The translations under genes and the position numbers were made by a program. A stretch of DNA of 64,000 bases from Defluviimonas sp. SAOS-178_SWC (lineage in GTDB: Bacteria > Pseudomonadota > Alphaproteobacteria > Rhodobacterales > Rhodobacteraceae), in assembly GCF_039830135.1 (NCBI RefSeq), contig NZ_CP156081.1, forward strand, positions 186,001-250,000. Reading direction: 5' to 3'. Shown here one piece after another: positions 51,313 through 59,466 of the stretch. Within the stretch, counting starts at the first letter, position 1; every line of letters starts with the position of its first letter. A model generated the notes under the pieces. The model searched no databases. It had not been told where the DNA came from and saw nothing but the letters and a program-made list of their open reading frames with translations.

Positions 51313-51933
51313 TCAGCCGGGGGTGGCGCGCATCATGCCCGCCAGGGCGGCGGCCTCGCTGCCGATGCCGGCCGCCTCGAGTCCGTCGGCCGAGCCGAGC
51401 CGGGCGCGGTCGGGTTTGTTCTGGCCGAGCTTCCAGGTGCCATCCACCTTCGCGATGTCGAGCCGGCAGGGCAGGATCATCCGCATCAACCGGTCGAGCG
51501 CCTCTTCCGGCATCTTGTCGGTCCGCCAGGGAGTCTTGGGCCGGAGCCGGTTCTCGAACTCGGCCGACAGCCGGTCGAGCTGGCCGCGCATCAGATCGGG
51601 CGGCAGCGCGGTGAGGGTGCCGCGCAGGTGGGCGGCGATGTAGTTCCAGGTCGGGACCTGATCCGCCATCCCGTACCAGTCGGGCGAGATGTAGCCGTCC
51701 GGGCCGATGACGGCGAGCAGCGCCGGTTGGGGCACCGCGAGGGCGCGGGCAATGGGGTTGGAGCGCACGAGGTGCAGTTCAAGCGAAGTGCCGTCGGGGG
51801 CGAGAACGAAGGGGATGTGCGAGGCAAGGGGCCCGCCGGGCCCGTTGATGGTGAGCGTGCCGAAGCCGCGCGCGCGGGCGAAGGCGAGCACGGTGTCCTC
51901 GGGCGTCTGGCGGTAGGCAGGGTTCGGGTGCAT
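51313..51933 (-). CDS. PaiB-like FMN-binding negative transcriptional regulator
   Basis: This 206-residue protein of the PaiB family has a split-barrel flavin-binding fold. The family segments are GTLTINGPGGPLASHIPFVLAPDGTSLELHLVRSNPIARAL, VIGPDGYISPDWYGMADQVPTWNYIAAHLRGTL and the C-terminal WKLGQNKPDRARLGSADGLEA. In Bacillus, PaiB was linked to repression of sporulation and protease genes; elsewhere its role is unclear. It lies near the FMN riboswitch but is transcribed away from it. Confidence 0.88.
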   Translation of the reverse strand: MHPNPAYRQTPEDTVLAFARARGFGTLTINGPGGPLASHIPFVLAPDGTSLELHLVRSNPIARALAVPQPALLAVIGPDGYISPDWYGMADQVPTWNYIAAHLRGTLTALPPDLMRGQLDRLSAEFENRLRPKTPWRTDKMPEEALDRLMRMILPCRLDIAKVDGTWKLGQNKPDRARLGSADGLEAAGIGSEAAALAGMMRATPG

Positions 51934-52090
51934 CTGTCAGTCTCCTCGGCCTTCAAGGTTCCTGCCGGGGACGGGCGGGTCTGTCACGCGGCTTTTTGTG
52001 CGGAGCACATTTTCCCGGCGGGCCGGGCAAACGTCGCCTGACCGCCGACGCCCCCTTGCCTTGCGCTGCCGCTGCTGGCACTTTCCTCCC

Positions 52091-52231
52091 GTTCTCAGGG
52101 CGGGGCGAAATTCCCCACCGGCGGTATGGGGTTCGTCCCCGAGCCCGCGAGCGCCCCGGATCCTGGTCCGGGGGTCAGCAGACCCGGTGCGAGGCCGGGG
52201 CCGACGGTTACAGTCCGGATGGAAGAGAACG
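52091..52231 (+). promoter_or_regulatory. FMN riboswitch (RFN element)
   Basis: The conserved blocks are present in order: TTCTCAGGGCGGGGCGAAA, TTCCCCACCGGCGGT, the central variable hairpin with GATCCTGGTCCGGGGGTCAGCAGACCCGGTG, and CCGACGGTTACAGTCCGGATGGAAGAGAA. It leads into ribH 80 bases downstream. A small hairpin ACCCC/GGGGT (52242-52256) may form part of the switching stem. Confidence 0.96.
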
Positions 52232-52310
52232 TGCAAGGCGGACCCCCGCGAGGGGTTCACCCTGCCCGTGATCGCCTTGGGTGACGTGTCACTTTTGAAA
52301 GGAGATCACG

Positions 52311-52745
52311 ATGACACACACCCGCTATGCCTTCATCAAGGCCAACTGGCATGCCGATATCGTCGACCGGGCGCTCGAGGGGTTCCGCGCCGCGATCGGC
52401 GACGCCGACATCGACGTTTTCGATGTGCCGGGCGCGTTCGAGATTCCGCTTCTTGCCCGCGATCTTGGCCGCTCGGGCCGCTACGACGCCGTCATCGGCG
52501 CGGCTTTCGTTGTCGATGGGGGCATCTACCGCCACGATTTCGTCGCCTCGACCGTCGTTGAGGGCCTGATGCGGGCACAGATGGATACCGACGTGCCGGT
52601 CCTGTCGGTGGTTCTGACGCCGCACAATTACCAGGAGACGGAAGCGCACACCGCCTTCTTCCGCGAACACTTCGTCCTCAAGGGGCGCGAAGCGGCCATG
52701 GCCGCGCAAGCCATCGGCGGCGCCCGCCGCCGTGCCGCTGCCTGA
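52311..52745 (+). CDS. ribH: 6,7-dimethyl-8-ribityllumazine synthase, RibH2 type
   Basis: This 144-residue enzyme catalyses the penultimate step of riboflavin synthesis. The sequence [86 protein letters not shown] follows the RibH2 subfamily known from Brucella and rhizobia. That form is decameric and, as here, is encoded alone under an FMN riboswitch. The usual ribH1 is expected elsewhere in the genome with ribE/ribBA and nusB. A strong AAGGAG site precedes the ATG. Confidence 0.92.
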   Translation: MTHTRYAFIKANWHADIVDRALEGFRAAIGDADIDVFDVPGAFEIPLLARDLGRSGRYDAVIGAAFVVDGGIYRHDFVASTVVEGLMRAQMDTDVPVLSVVLTPHNYQETEAHTAFFREHFVLKGREAAMAAQAIGGARRRAAA

Positions 52746-52752
52746 TCTGTGT

Positions 52753-52792
52753 ATTCCTCTCCGCAGCGGCGGTGCGCCCTGCGGAGAGGAAT
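52753..52792 (+). terminator. Long hairpin after ribH
   Basis: ATTCCTCTCCGCAG (52753-52766) pairs perfectly over 14 bases with CTGCGGAGAGGAAT (52779-52792). It lies between the convergent ribH and cytochrome gene stops and ends at the first base of the cytochrome stop codon. There is little U-run, but the stem is strong and could serve both directions. Confidence 0.65.
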
Positions 52793-53199
52793 CACTTCTG
52801 GATCGACTCGAGGTAGAGGGCCAGTGACAGCATCCGGCCACGGGTGGCGACCGATGAAGCGTAGGGCCCGACATCGCCCGGAATCTCTGATGTGAAGATA
52901 TCGCCGTAGGTCGGCATCGGTCCGCCATGACCACGAACGCCGGTCCGGCCGTCGATGATGTGAATGATCCGCAGCATCGGGAATTCGCCATCATTGTTGG
53001 CGGAGAGTTGCGTGAGGTCGGCGACCTTGACGGTCATCAGTTCGGTCAATGGGCCCCTGCCGTCCCCGGTCTCGCCGTGACAGGTTGCACAGTACTGCAT
53101 GTAGATTCGTTCACCGGTACCCGCGTCCTGCGCCGCCGCGGCGCCGGCGCCGAGCAGCGCGGCCACGGCCAGAGCCGCCCTCGTCCTCGAAAGCATCAT
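52792..53199 (-). CDS. Small periplasmic c-type cytochrome, tandem copy B
   Basis: This 135-residue protein starts MMLSRTRAALAVAALLGAGAAAAQ, a signal peptide, behind GGAGGGG. One heme motif, YCATCHGETGDGRG (about 36-49), is present, and GHGGPMPTYGD supplies a likely methionine ligand. It closely parallels the next gene upstream: both share NNDGEFPMLRIIHIIDGRTGVRGHG-type sequence and end SLALYLESIQ. It is probably an electron carrier in the periplasm. It is second in a two-gene unit behind an FNR-like promoter. Confidence 0.88.
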   Translation of the reverse strand: MMLSRTRAALAVAALLGAGAAAAQDAGTGERIYMQYCATCHGETGDGRGPLTELMTVKVADLTQLSANNDGEFPMLRIIHIIDGRTGVRGHGGPMPTYGDIFTSEIPGDVGPYASSVATRGRMLSLALYLESIQK

Positions 53200-53317
53200 C
53201 TTGTCCCCTCCATCTTGTGCACGTCCCGCATTGATCATGCTTGCGGCCCGGGGCCATGCGTTGATCGAAATCAGCGTCACCCCGCCCGGTTATAGAAGTG
53301 TCGAGCCGTGAAAACGC

Positions 53318-53719
53318 TCACTGCTGGATCGATTCGAGGTACATGGCGAGCGAAAGCACCCGACCCCGCACTTCAAGAACCGAACCGTAGGGATTGGCCG
53401 GCCCCGGATCGGACGCGAACACGCGGCCGAATACCGGCATCGGGGCGCCGTGACCACGCAGCCCGGTACGGCCGTCGATCACATGGATCACCTTCAACAT
53501 CGGAAACTCGCCGTCGTTGTTTGTCGCCAGGAGCGTAAGATTCGGTGCCGGAATGGTCATCAGGTTGGCCATGTCGCCGTCGCCCTTGCCGCTCGCACCG
53601 TGGCAGGCCGCGCAATAGTCGGCATAAAGGTGCGCGCCGATGTCGGTGTCCTGCGCGACGGCCGATCCGGCCAGAAGGCCGAACCCTATGCAGGCTGCCA
53701 GAGTCGTGATCGTTTTCAT
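53318..53719 (-). CDS. Small periplasmic c-type cytochrome, tandem copy A
   Basis: This 133-residue protein has signal peptide MKTITTLAACIGFGLLAGSAVAQ and one heme motif, YCAACHGASGKGDG (about 35-48). GHGAPMPVFGRVF contains the probable methionine ligand. The stretch NNDGEFPMLKVIHVIDGRTGLRGHG and the C-terminus LSLAMYLESIQQ are shared with the second copy, so the two arose by duplication. The start is the ATG at 53719 with GGAGG before it. It is first in the unit, and an FNR-like site lies about 70 bases upstream. Redox partner unknown. Confidence 0.88.
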   Translation of the reverse strand: MKTITTLAACIGFGLLAGSAVAQDTDIGAHLYADYCAACHGASGKGDGDMANLMTIPAPNLTLLATNNDGEFPMLKVIHVIDGRTGLRGHGAPMPVFGRVFASDPGPANPYGSVLEVRGRVLSLAMYLESIQQ

Positions 53720-53755
53720 GTTTCCCTCCACCTGGAACGCTACGTTCCGGGGTGA

Positions 53756-53796
53756 AGTCTAGCCGAGTGCTGAAGCTACCAACTGATTTGGATCAT
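53756..53796 (-). promoter_or_regulatory. FNR-like box with -10, promoter of the tandem cytochromes
   Basis: C-TGAT-TTGG-ATCA-T (53783-53796) matches the FNR consensus at eight of ten specified bases. On the minus strand TAGACT (53761-53756) is a -10 with four of six consensus bases, predicting a start near 53749 and placing the box centre at about -41. That is class II geometry. A palindrome GGAACG-cta-CGTTCC (53734-53748) falls right after the predicted start. Confidence 0.5.
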
Positions 53797-53810
53797 TAGG
53801 TCCCGCGCAT

Positions 53811-55064
53811 CTACGCGAGAAGCATGCGGCCATCCGCTCCGGCGATGCGCGCGGTGACGATGGCGCCGACAGGTTGATCGGTCGCGAAGGCCACTTCCAT
53901 GAATTGTTCGGTCCGGCCCATGTGCGCGCTTTCGGTGAGAATGCGGTGCGCCTTGCCCAGCTCGGCCGAGAGGTGGCGCGTGAGCGCCGCGTCCCCCTCG
54001 GCACGGAGCCGTGCGGCGCGCTCGCGGATCGCCGGGCCCCTTACCTGAGGCATGCGCGCGGCGGGCGTGCCGTCGCGGCGGGAATAGGGGAAGACGTGCA
54101 GGAAGGTAAGGCCGCAGTCCCGGACGAGCCTGACGGAATTGTCGAACATCGCCTCGGTCTCGGTCGGGAAACCGGCGATGATGTCTGCGCCGAAGACGAT
54201 GTCGGGACGGAGGCGGCGCGCCTCATCGCAAAAACGGATGGCGTCGTCGCGAAGATGCCGGCGTTTCATCCTCTTCAGGATCAAGTCGTCGCCGTGCTGG
54301 AGCGAAAGGTGCAGGTGCGGCATCAGGCGCGGCTCGGTGGCGATGGCCTGCATCAGGTTCTCGTCCGCCTCGATCGAGTCGATCGAGGAGATGCGCAACC
54401 GGGCGAGATCGGGCACGAGGCGGAGAATGCGCATCACCAGATCGCCGAGGCGGGGCGCGCCGGGCAGGTCGGCGCCCCAGCTCGTCAGGTCCACGCCGGT
54501 CAGCACGACTTCCAAAAAGCCCTTGTCGACCAGCCGCTTGATCTGCTCCACCACCACGCCCGCCGGGACCGAGCGGGAATTGCCGCGACCGTAGGGGATG
54601 ATGCAGAAGGTGCAGCGGTGATCGCAGCCGTTCTGGATCTGCACATAGGCTCTGTGCCGGCCGAATCCGTCGATCAGGTGGCCCGCGGTCTCGGTCACGC
54701 TCATGATGTCGTCGACCATGATCTTCTCGGTCTCGCCGATCAGGTCAGGGGCCTTGAGCGCGGCCCAGGTGGCGGCCTGCATCTTCTCGGTATTGCCGAT
54801 GACGCGGGTGACTTCGGGCATCGCGGCGAAGGTTTCGGGCTCGGTCTGGGCGGCGCAGCCGGTCACGATCAGCGTCGCATCGGGATTCTCGCGGCGCAGG
54901 CGCCGGATCTCCTGCTTGGCCTTGCGCACGGCCTCGGCGGTGACGGCGCAGGTGTTGACGACGACCGCGCCCTCGATCCCGGCCTTTTCGGCCAGGTCCT
55001 TCATCGCTTCCGTCTCATAGGCGTTGAGGCGGCAACCGAGGGTGGAGAAGACCGGCGCGCTCAT
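53811..55064 (-). CDS. mtaB: tRNA t6A37 methylthiotransferase MtaB
   Basis: This 417-residue radical-SAM enzyme adds a methylthio group to t6A37 in tRNAs that read ANN codons. The N-terminal cluster domain has [31 protein letters not shown] and [12 protein letters not shown], giving three cluster cysteines. The radical-SAM motif is [26 protein letters not shown]-like C-terminal segment follows ([21 protein letters not shown]). It overlaps dapF by four bases (ATGA) and is cotranscribed with it. Confidence 0.95.
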   Translation of the reverse strand: MSAPVFSTLGCRLNAYETEAMKDLAEKAGIEGAVVVNTCAVTAEAVRKAKQEIRRLRRENPDATLIVTGCAAQTEPETFAAMPEVTRVIGNTEKMQAATWAALKAPDLIGETEKIMVDDIMSVTETAGHLIDGFGRHRAYVQIQNGCDHRCTFCIIPYGRGNSRSVPAGVVVEQIKRLVDKGFLEVVLTGVDLTSWGADLPGAPRLGDLVMRILRLVPDLARLRISSIDSIEADENLMQAIATEPRLMPHLHLSLQHGDDLILKRMKRRHLRDDAIRFCDEARRLRPDIVFGADIIAGFPTETEAMFDNSVRLVRDCGLTFLHVFPYSRRDGTPAARMPQVRGPAIRERAARLRAEGDAALTRHLSAELGKAHRILTESAHMGRTEQFMEVAFATDQPVGAIVTARIAGADGRMLLA

Positions 55065-55900
55065 GCGTATTGGGTCAGGAAGGCGGATGTGAGGGCGCCG
55101 TCGAAAACATGGGCGGTGGGGCCGGTCATCCAGACCCCGTCGTCGCGCCAGTCGATTTCCAGCGTGCCGCCGTCGAGGTCGAGCGTGACCTTGCGGCCGG
55201 TCAGCCCGCGCCGATGGGCGGCGACGGCGGTCGCGCAGGCGCCGGACCCGCAGGCGAGGGTGATGCCGGCGCCGCGTTCCCAGACCCGCATGCGCAGGCG
55301 GTCGGGGCTGGTGACGCTGGCATATTCGACATTGGTGGCTTTGGGGAAGAGCGGGTGACGCTCCATCGCCGCGCCGTCGGCGGAAAGGTCCACGGCCTCG
55401 GCATCGGCGACGAAGAAGACGCAGTGCGGGTTGCCCATGCCGACCGCGGCAGGATCGCCGTCGATTGGCAGATGCAGGAGGTCGGCGGGTTCGGCAAGCG
55501 GCACCCCGGCCCAGTCGAGAATGGGCGCGCCCATGTTGACGCTGACGAGCCCGTCGGCGCGGCGGAGCGCGGTCAGGACGCCGCGTTCGGTGACGAAACT
55601 CACCCGGTCACGGCCGAGCCCGGACATCACGTGATCGGCGACGCAGCGCGAGGCATTGCCGCAGGCCCCGGCGCGGCTGCCGTCGGAATTCCAGAAGTCG
55701 AGCGCGTAATCGGCGCCCTCGACATCGCGAATCTCGGCCAGCTGGTCGAAACCGACGCCCCGGTGCCGGTCGCCAAGCGCGGCGGCAAGCGCTGCCGTAG
55801 TCACGGGGTTCCGCCCCCGTGAATCGATGATCACGAAGTCATTGCCCGCGCCATGCATCTTCATGAACGGCAGGCCGGCGGAGGGTCGCGCGTCCTTCAT
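55061..55900 (-). CDS. dapF: Diaminopimelate epimerase
   Basis: This 279-residue enzyme interconverts LL- and meso-diaminopimelate for lysine and peptidoglycan synthesis. Its two catalytic cysteines are in GACGNASRC (about 80-88) and [16 protein letters not shown] (about 225). The [19 protein letters not shown] start is typical. An alternative start is the internal Met in [10 protein letters not shown]. The mtaB gene overlaps its stop, an arrangement seen in many Rhodobacteraceae. Confidence 0.96.
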   Translation of the reverse strand: MKDARPSAGLPFMKMHGAGNDFVIIDSRGRNPVTTAALAAALGDRHRGVGFDQLAEIRDVEGADYALDFWNSDGSRAGACGNASRCVADHVMSGLGRDRVSFVTERGVLTALRRADGLVSVNMGAPILDWAGVPLAEPADLLHLPIDGDPAAVGMGNPHCVFFVADAEAVDLSADGAAMERHPLFPKATNVEYASVTSPDRLRMRVWERGAGITLACGSGACATAVAAHRRGLTGRKVTLDLDGGTLEIDWRDDGVWMTGPTAHVFDGALTSAFLTQYA

Positions 55901-55955
55901 GGCCCGCGATATACGCCCGGCACAGGGATTTTGCCAGTGGGGCCTGCTTTTGCAC

Positions 55956-55984
55956 TTGACCGCCTCGGATGGGGTTCATAAAGA
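55956..55984 (+). promoter_or_regulatory. Promoter of tRNA-Lys
   Basis: TTGACC (55956-55961) and TAAAGA (55979-55984) are 17 bases apart, placing the start about 7 bases before the tRNA. Position and spacing are good; the -10 is weak. Confidence 0.55.
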
Positions 55985-55997
55985 GACGCCCTGTGAT

Positions 55998-56073
55998 GGG
56001 CCGGTAGCTCAGTTGGTAGAGCAACTGACTTTTAATCAGTAGGTCTCGGGTTCGAGCCCCGACCGGCTCACCA
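55998..56073 (+). tRNA. tRNA-Lys(TTT)
   Basis: The acceptor GGGCCGG pairs with CCGGCTC (one G-T pair), and a genomic CCA is at 56071-56073. The D-arm is TAGCTCAGTTGGTAGAGCA. The anticodon stem CTGA(C) encloses CTTTTAA, giving anticodon TTT. The T-arm is CGGGTTCGAGCCCCG. The length is 76 bases. Confidence 0.96.
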
Positions 56074-56179
56074 CTCACCCCATCCCGATCGTGATAACAG
56101 GCGGTGTGCGCGGACGTTGCGGCCAGTGTTCCGTTTTGCCGGGCGATCGTCTATATGACTGGTCTTCAAGCTTTTCGAG

Positions 56180-57385
56180 ATGTCGCAGATGACCGAACAG
56201 AGCCCGAGCGCGCCGATCACTCAGGACGTGATGACGATTCCCCGCAAACTGCCGGAGGGCGGACGGGTGAACCTCGTCGGGCTCACGCGTGAAGGCCTGC
56301 GCGACGCGCTGATCGCCGCCGGTACGCCGGAGAAGCAGGCGAAGATGCGGGTGGGGCAGATCTGGCAATGGATCTACCACTGGGGCGTGCGCGATTTCGC
56401 CGCGATGACCAACCTCGCCAAGGACTATCGCGCGATGCTGGCCGAGACATTCGAGATCGCGCTGCCCGAGATCGTGACGCGGCAGGCCTCCGCCGACGGG
56501 ACGCGCAAGTATCTCCTCCGCATCGCTGGCGGGCACGAGGTCGAGACGGTCTATATACCAGAGGAAAATCGCGGGACGCTGTGTATCTCGTCGCAGGTCG
56601 GCTGCACGCTGACCTGCTCCTTCTGCCATACCGGCACGCAGAAGCTCGTCCGCAACCTCACCGCGGCCGAGATCGTCGGGCAGGTCCTGGTCGCGCGCGA
56701 CGACCTTGGCGAATGGCCCGTTCAGGGTGCGCCGAAGGACGAGACGCGGCTGGTGTCGAATGTCGTCCTGATGGGCATGGGCGAACCGCTCTACAACTTC
56801 GAGAATGTCCGCGACGCGATGAAGATCGTGATGGACGGCGAGGGGCTGACCCTGTCGCGCCGTCGCATCACCCTGTCGACAAGCGGTGTCGTCCCCGAGA
56901 TTGCCCGCGCCGCCGAGGAGATCGGCTGCCTTCTGGCCGTCAGCTTCCATGCGACGACGGACGAGGTGCGCGACACGCTCGTGCCGATCAACAAGCGCTG
57001 GAACATCGAGACGCTTTTGGCGACGCTGCGCGACTATCCACGGCTGTCGAACTCCGAACGGATCACCTTCGAATACGTGATGCTGAAAGGCGTGAACGAC
57101 AGCGACGAGGATGCCAAGCGACTGGTCAAGCTGATCCGTGGCATCCCGGCCAAGATCAACCTCATTCCCTTCAACGAATGGCCGGGCGCGCCCTATCAGC
57201 GCTCGGACTGGGGGCGGATCGAGGCTTTCGCCGACATCGTCTACAAGGCGGGCTATGCCTCGCCGATCCGCACGCCCAGGGGCGAGGATATCATGGCGGC
57301 CTGCGGTCAGCTCAAGTCCGCGACCGAGCGTGCCCGCAAGAGCCGGGCCGAGATCGCCGCCGAAGCGGGGCTGCCGGGGGCGTAG
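56180..57385 (+). CDS. rlmN: Dual-specificity rRNA/tRNA C2-adenine methyltransferase RlmN
   Basis: This 401-residue radical-SAM enzyme methylates A2503 of 23S rRNA and A37 of some tRNAs. The radical-SAM motif is [23 protein letters not shown]. Other family segments are [84 protein letters not shown] and the essential C-terminal cysteine in [12 protein letters not shown]. An N-terminal extension of about 25 residues precedes the conserved part; the ATG at 56180 and a second three codons later are possible starts. Confidence 0.96.
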   Translation: MSQMTEQSPSAPITQDVMTIPRKLPEGGRVNLVGLTREGLRDALIAAGTPEKQAKMRVGQIWQWIYHWGVRDFAAMTNLAKDYRAMLAETFEIALPEIVTRQASADGTRKYLLRIAGGHEVETVYIPEENRGTLCISSQVGCTLTCSFCHTGTQKLVRNLTAAEIVGQVLVARDDLGEWPVQGAPKDETRLVSNVVLMGMGEPLYNFENVRDAMKIVMDGEGLTLSRRRITLSTSGVVPEIARAAEEIGCLLAVSFHATTDEVRDTLVPINKRWNIETLLATLRDYPRLSNSERITFEYVMLKGVNDSDEDAKRLVKLIRGIPAKINLIPFNEWPGAPYQRSDWGRIEAFADIVYKAGYASPIRTPRGEDIMAACGQLKSATERARKSRAEIAAEAGLPGA

Positions 57386-57445
57386 GCCTCTTGAGCGCGA
57401 AGGGCCGCGCCCGACACTCGGCTGGGGAGTGGAACGCGAAAAGAC

Positions 57446-59455
57446 CTATCCCGTGGCGATCCTCGGACGGCCCTGCGCGGTCACGCGAAGCCGCGCCTCG
57501 ATGAACATCGACTGGCCCTCGACCTCGATCTCTGACATGTCGCGGGTGCAGGTGACGCGAAGCTCCTCGACTCCGGCGCGGCGGGCGCGGTCTGTGGCGT
57601 CGGCCGTCAGCGCCGCCTCGAGTGCGGCGAGAGCCTTGTCGCGGTCGTTGAACCGGTGCGGCCCGTCCGCGAGATGGGCGGCGAAAAGGCCAGGGCCGGG
57701 GCTTGTGACGATGCCTTCGGCATGCATGGCGATCTGGCCGACGACGGCGCCGATCGCGTTTGCGACGCCGGCATGTTCCGGCAGGATCATCCGCGCGCCA
57801 AGGCGGTCCCCCACCGCGCCGTAATAGCTCGGGGCCGAGGCGCCGAGGCCGATCACCGGTACGCCGAGGCTCGCCGTGATGCGGATCACGCCGGAATGCC
57901 GGTCGAGCCCCGCCTTCATAAGGGAATGCCGCGCGAGGTCTTCCGGAGCCGCGCCCCAATCCCGGCCATCCTCGGCAAAGGCGGCTTCCAGAAGGCAATC
58001 GACGGTCTGCGCGGTCAGCTGATCGATGATCCGCTGCGCGAGCGCCTCGGGCGCCGCCGCGATCCGGTCCCCGCGCCCGTTGCGGCGCCGGGCGAAGAGG
58101 GTCACGGCCTTGCGTGCGGCCCCGGCGTCCCAGCTGTCGAGGCGGCCAAGGACATGCGCGGCGTCCGAAGGTGTGATGCCCGAAACCATCACCTGCCCGC
58201 GCGACACGAGCCGCATCAGCGCCGGCAGTTCCAGCCGCGTCCGGACCGCGTCGGCAAGCCGAACCGGGCCGCCGAGAAGGCGTTCGACCACCGCGCCCTC
58301 GCGCCCCTGGAGCCCTTCGGGCGGGGTGCCGCGCCACATCGGCAGGGCGAAACGGCCGTCATGCTCACCCGTCGCATCCTGCGACAGCCAGCCGTCGAGC
58401 GCGTCGTGCACCAGTCCCGGCCAGTCGCGTGCGGCCAGCGCCACCGGCATCAGCCGGCGGGGGCCAAGGCGGAGGCCGGTTTCCAACCCCTCGATCAGAT
58501 GCACCTCGCTGTCGCCGCCAAGCCCGGTCGTGCGCATCGCCACCGCCTCGACCATGGTGCGGAAGCTGCCGACGCGGGCGCCCATCGGGTCGATCATCGG
58601 CTTGCCGTCCTTGAGAAGACAGACATCCGTCGTCGTCCCGCCGATATCGGAAACGAGCGCGTCCGTCTCTCCGGTCAGCCAGCTCGCCCCGGCGATGGAG
58701 GCGGCGGGGCCGGAAAGGATCGTCTCGATCGGCCGTTCCCGCGCCAGCGCCGCCGAGACGAGCGCGCCGTCGCCGCGCACCACCATGAGGGGCGCCGCGA
58801 TCCCGAGATGGGCCATGTGCCCCTCGCAGGCGGAAATCAGGTGGTCGATCATGCCGATCAGCCGGGCATTCAGGACGGCCGTCAGCGCCCGGCGCGGGCC
58901 GTTCAGCCCGGCCGACAATTCATGCGAACAGGTGACCGGCCGGCTGGCTACGCGGCGGATCAGATCGCGGGCCGCGATCTCGTGCGCGGGGTTGCGCGTC
59001 GCGAAGCTCGCCGCGACGGCAAAGCCGCTGATACCGGGACCGAGGGCGGCGATTTCAGTCTCTAACCTAGCCAGATCGAGAGGTGCCGTCTCTGCGCCGG
59101 CATGGCTGTGGCCGCCCGCGAGGCGAATCACTGGATCGCCCTTTAGTGCGTCTTCAAGGCCGGCGCGGCCAAGCTCCGCCTCCTCGAAACCGATGAAGAC
59201 GAGCGCGACGCGGCCGCCCTGGCCCTCCACCAGCGCATTGGTGGCAAGCGTCGTGGAAAGCGAGACCATCGCGATCTCCGCCGCCGCGACGCCCGAGGTG
59301 GCGATGGCCGCGTCGATGGCGGCACCGACGCCGCGCGAAAGGTCGGGCCGTGTCGTCAGCGACTTCGCCGAGGCGATGACACGGTCCTCGGCCTCGTCGA
59401 GGACCACCGCGTCGGTATAGGTGCCGCCGGTATCGACGCCCAGAAGATATGCCAT
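57446..59455 (-). CDS. Hydantoinase/oxoprolinase family protein (ASKHA ATPase fold)
   Basis: This 669-residue protein resembles the HyuA N-methylhydantoinase/5-oxoprolinase family. The two phosphate-binding motifs of the ASKHA fold are clear: LLGVDTGGTYTDAVVLDE (about 4-21) and VSDIGGTTTDVCLLKDGKP (about 272-290). The family uses ATP to open a cyclic amide. It is the last gene of a minus-strand operon with GMC, beta-hydroxyacid dehydrogenase, MttB-like and GcvT-like genes. No HyuB partner is nearby, so a nonclassical role is possible, including activation of a corrinoid protein by analogy with RACo-type ASKHA activases. That last idea is speculation. Confidence 0.82.
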   Translation of the reverse strand: MAYLLGVDTGGTYTDAVVLDEAEDRVIASAKSLTTRPDLSRGVGAAIDAAIATSGVAAAEIAMVSLSTTLATNALVEGQGGRVALVFIGFEEAELGRAGLEDALKGDPVIRLAGGHSHAGAETAPLDLARLETEIAALGPGISGFAVAASFATRNPAHEIAARDLIRRVASRPVTCSHELSAGLNGPRRALTAVLNARLIGMIDHLISACEGHMAHLGIAAPLMVVRGDGALVSAALARERPIETILSGPAASIAGASWLTGETDALVSDIGGTTTDVCLLKDGKPMIDPMGARVGSFRTMVEAVAMRTTGLGGDSEVHLIEGLETGLRLGPRRLMPVALAARDWPGLVHDALDGWLSQDATGEHDGRFALPMWRGTPPEGLQGREGAVVERLLGGPVRLADAVRTRLELPALMRLVSRGQVMVSGITPSDAAHVLGRLDSWDAGAARKAVTLFARRRNGRGDRIAAAPEALAQRIIDQLTAQTVDCLLEAAFAEDGRDWGAAPEDLARHSLMKAGLDRHSGVIRITASLGVPVIGLGASAPSYYGAVGDRLGARMILPEHAGVANAIGAVVGQIAMHAEGIVTSPGPGLFAAHLADGPHRFNDRDKALAALEAALTADATDRARRAGVEELRVTCTRDMSEIEVEGQSMFIEARLRVTAQGRPRIATG

Positions 59456-59466
59456 GCGCGTTCCCT

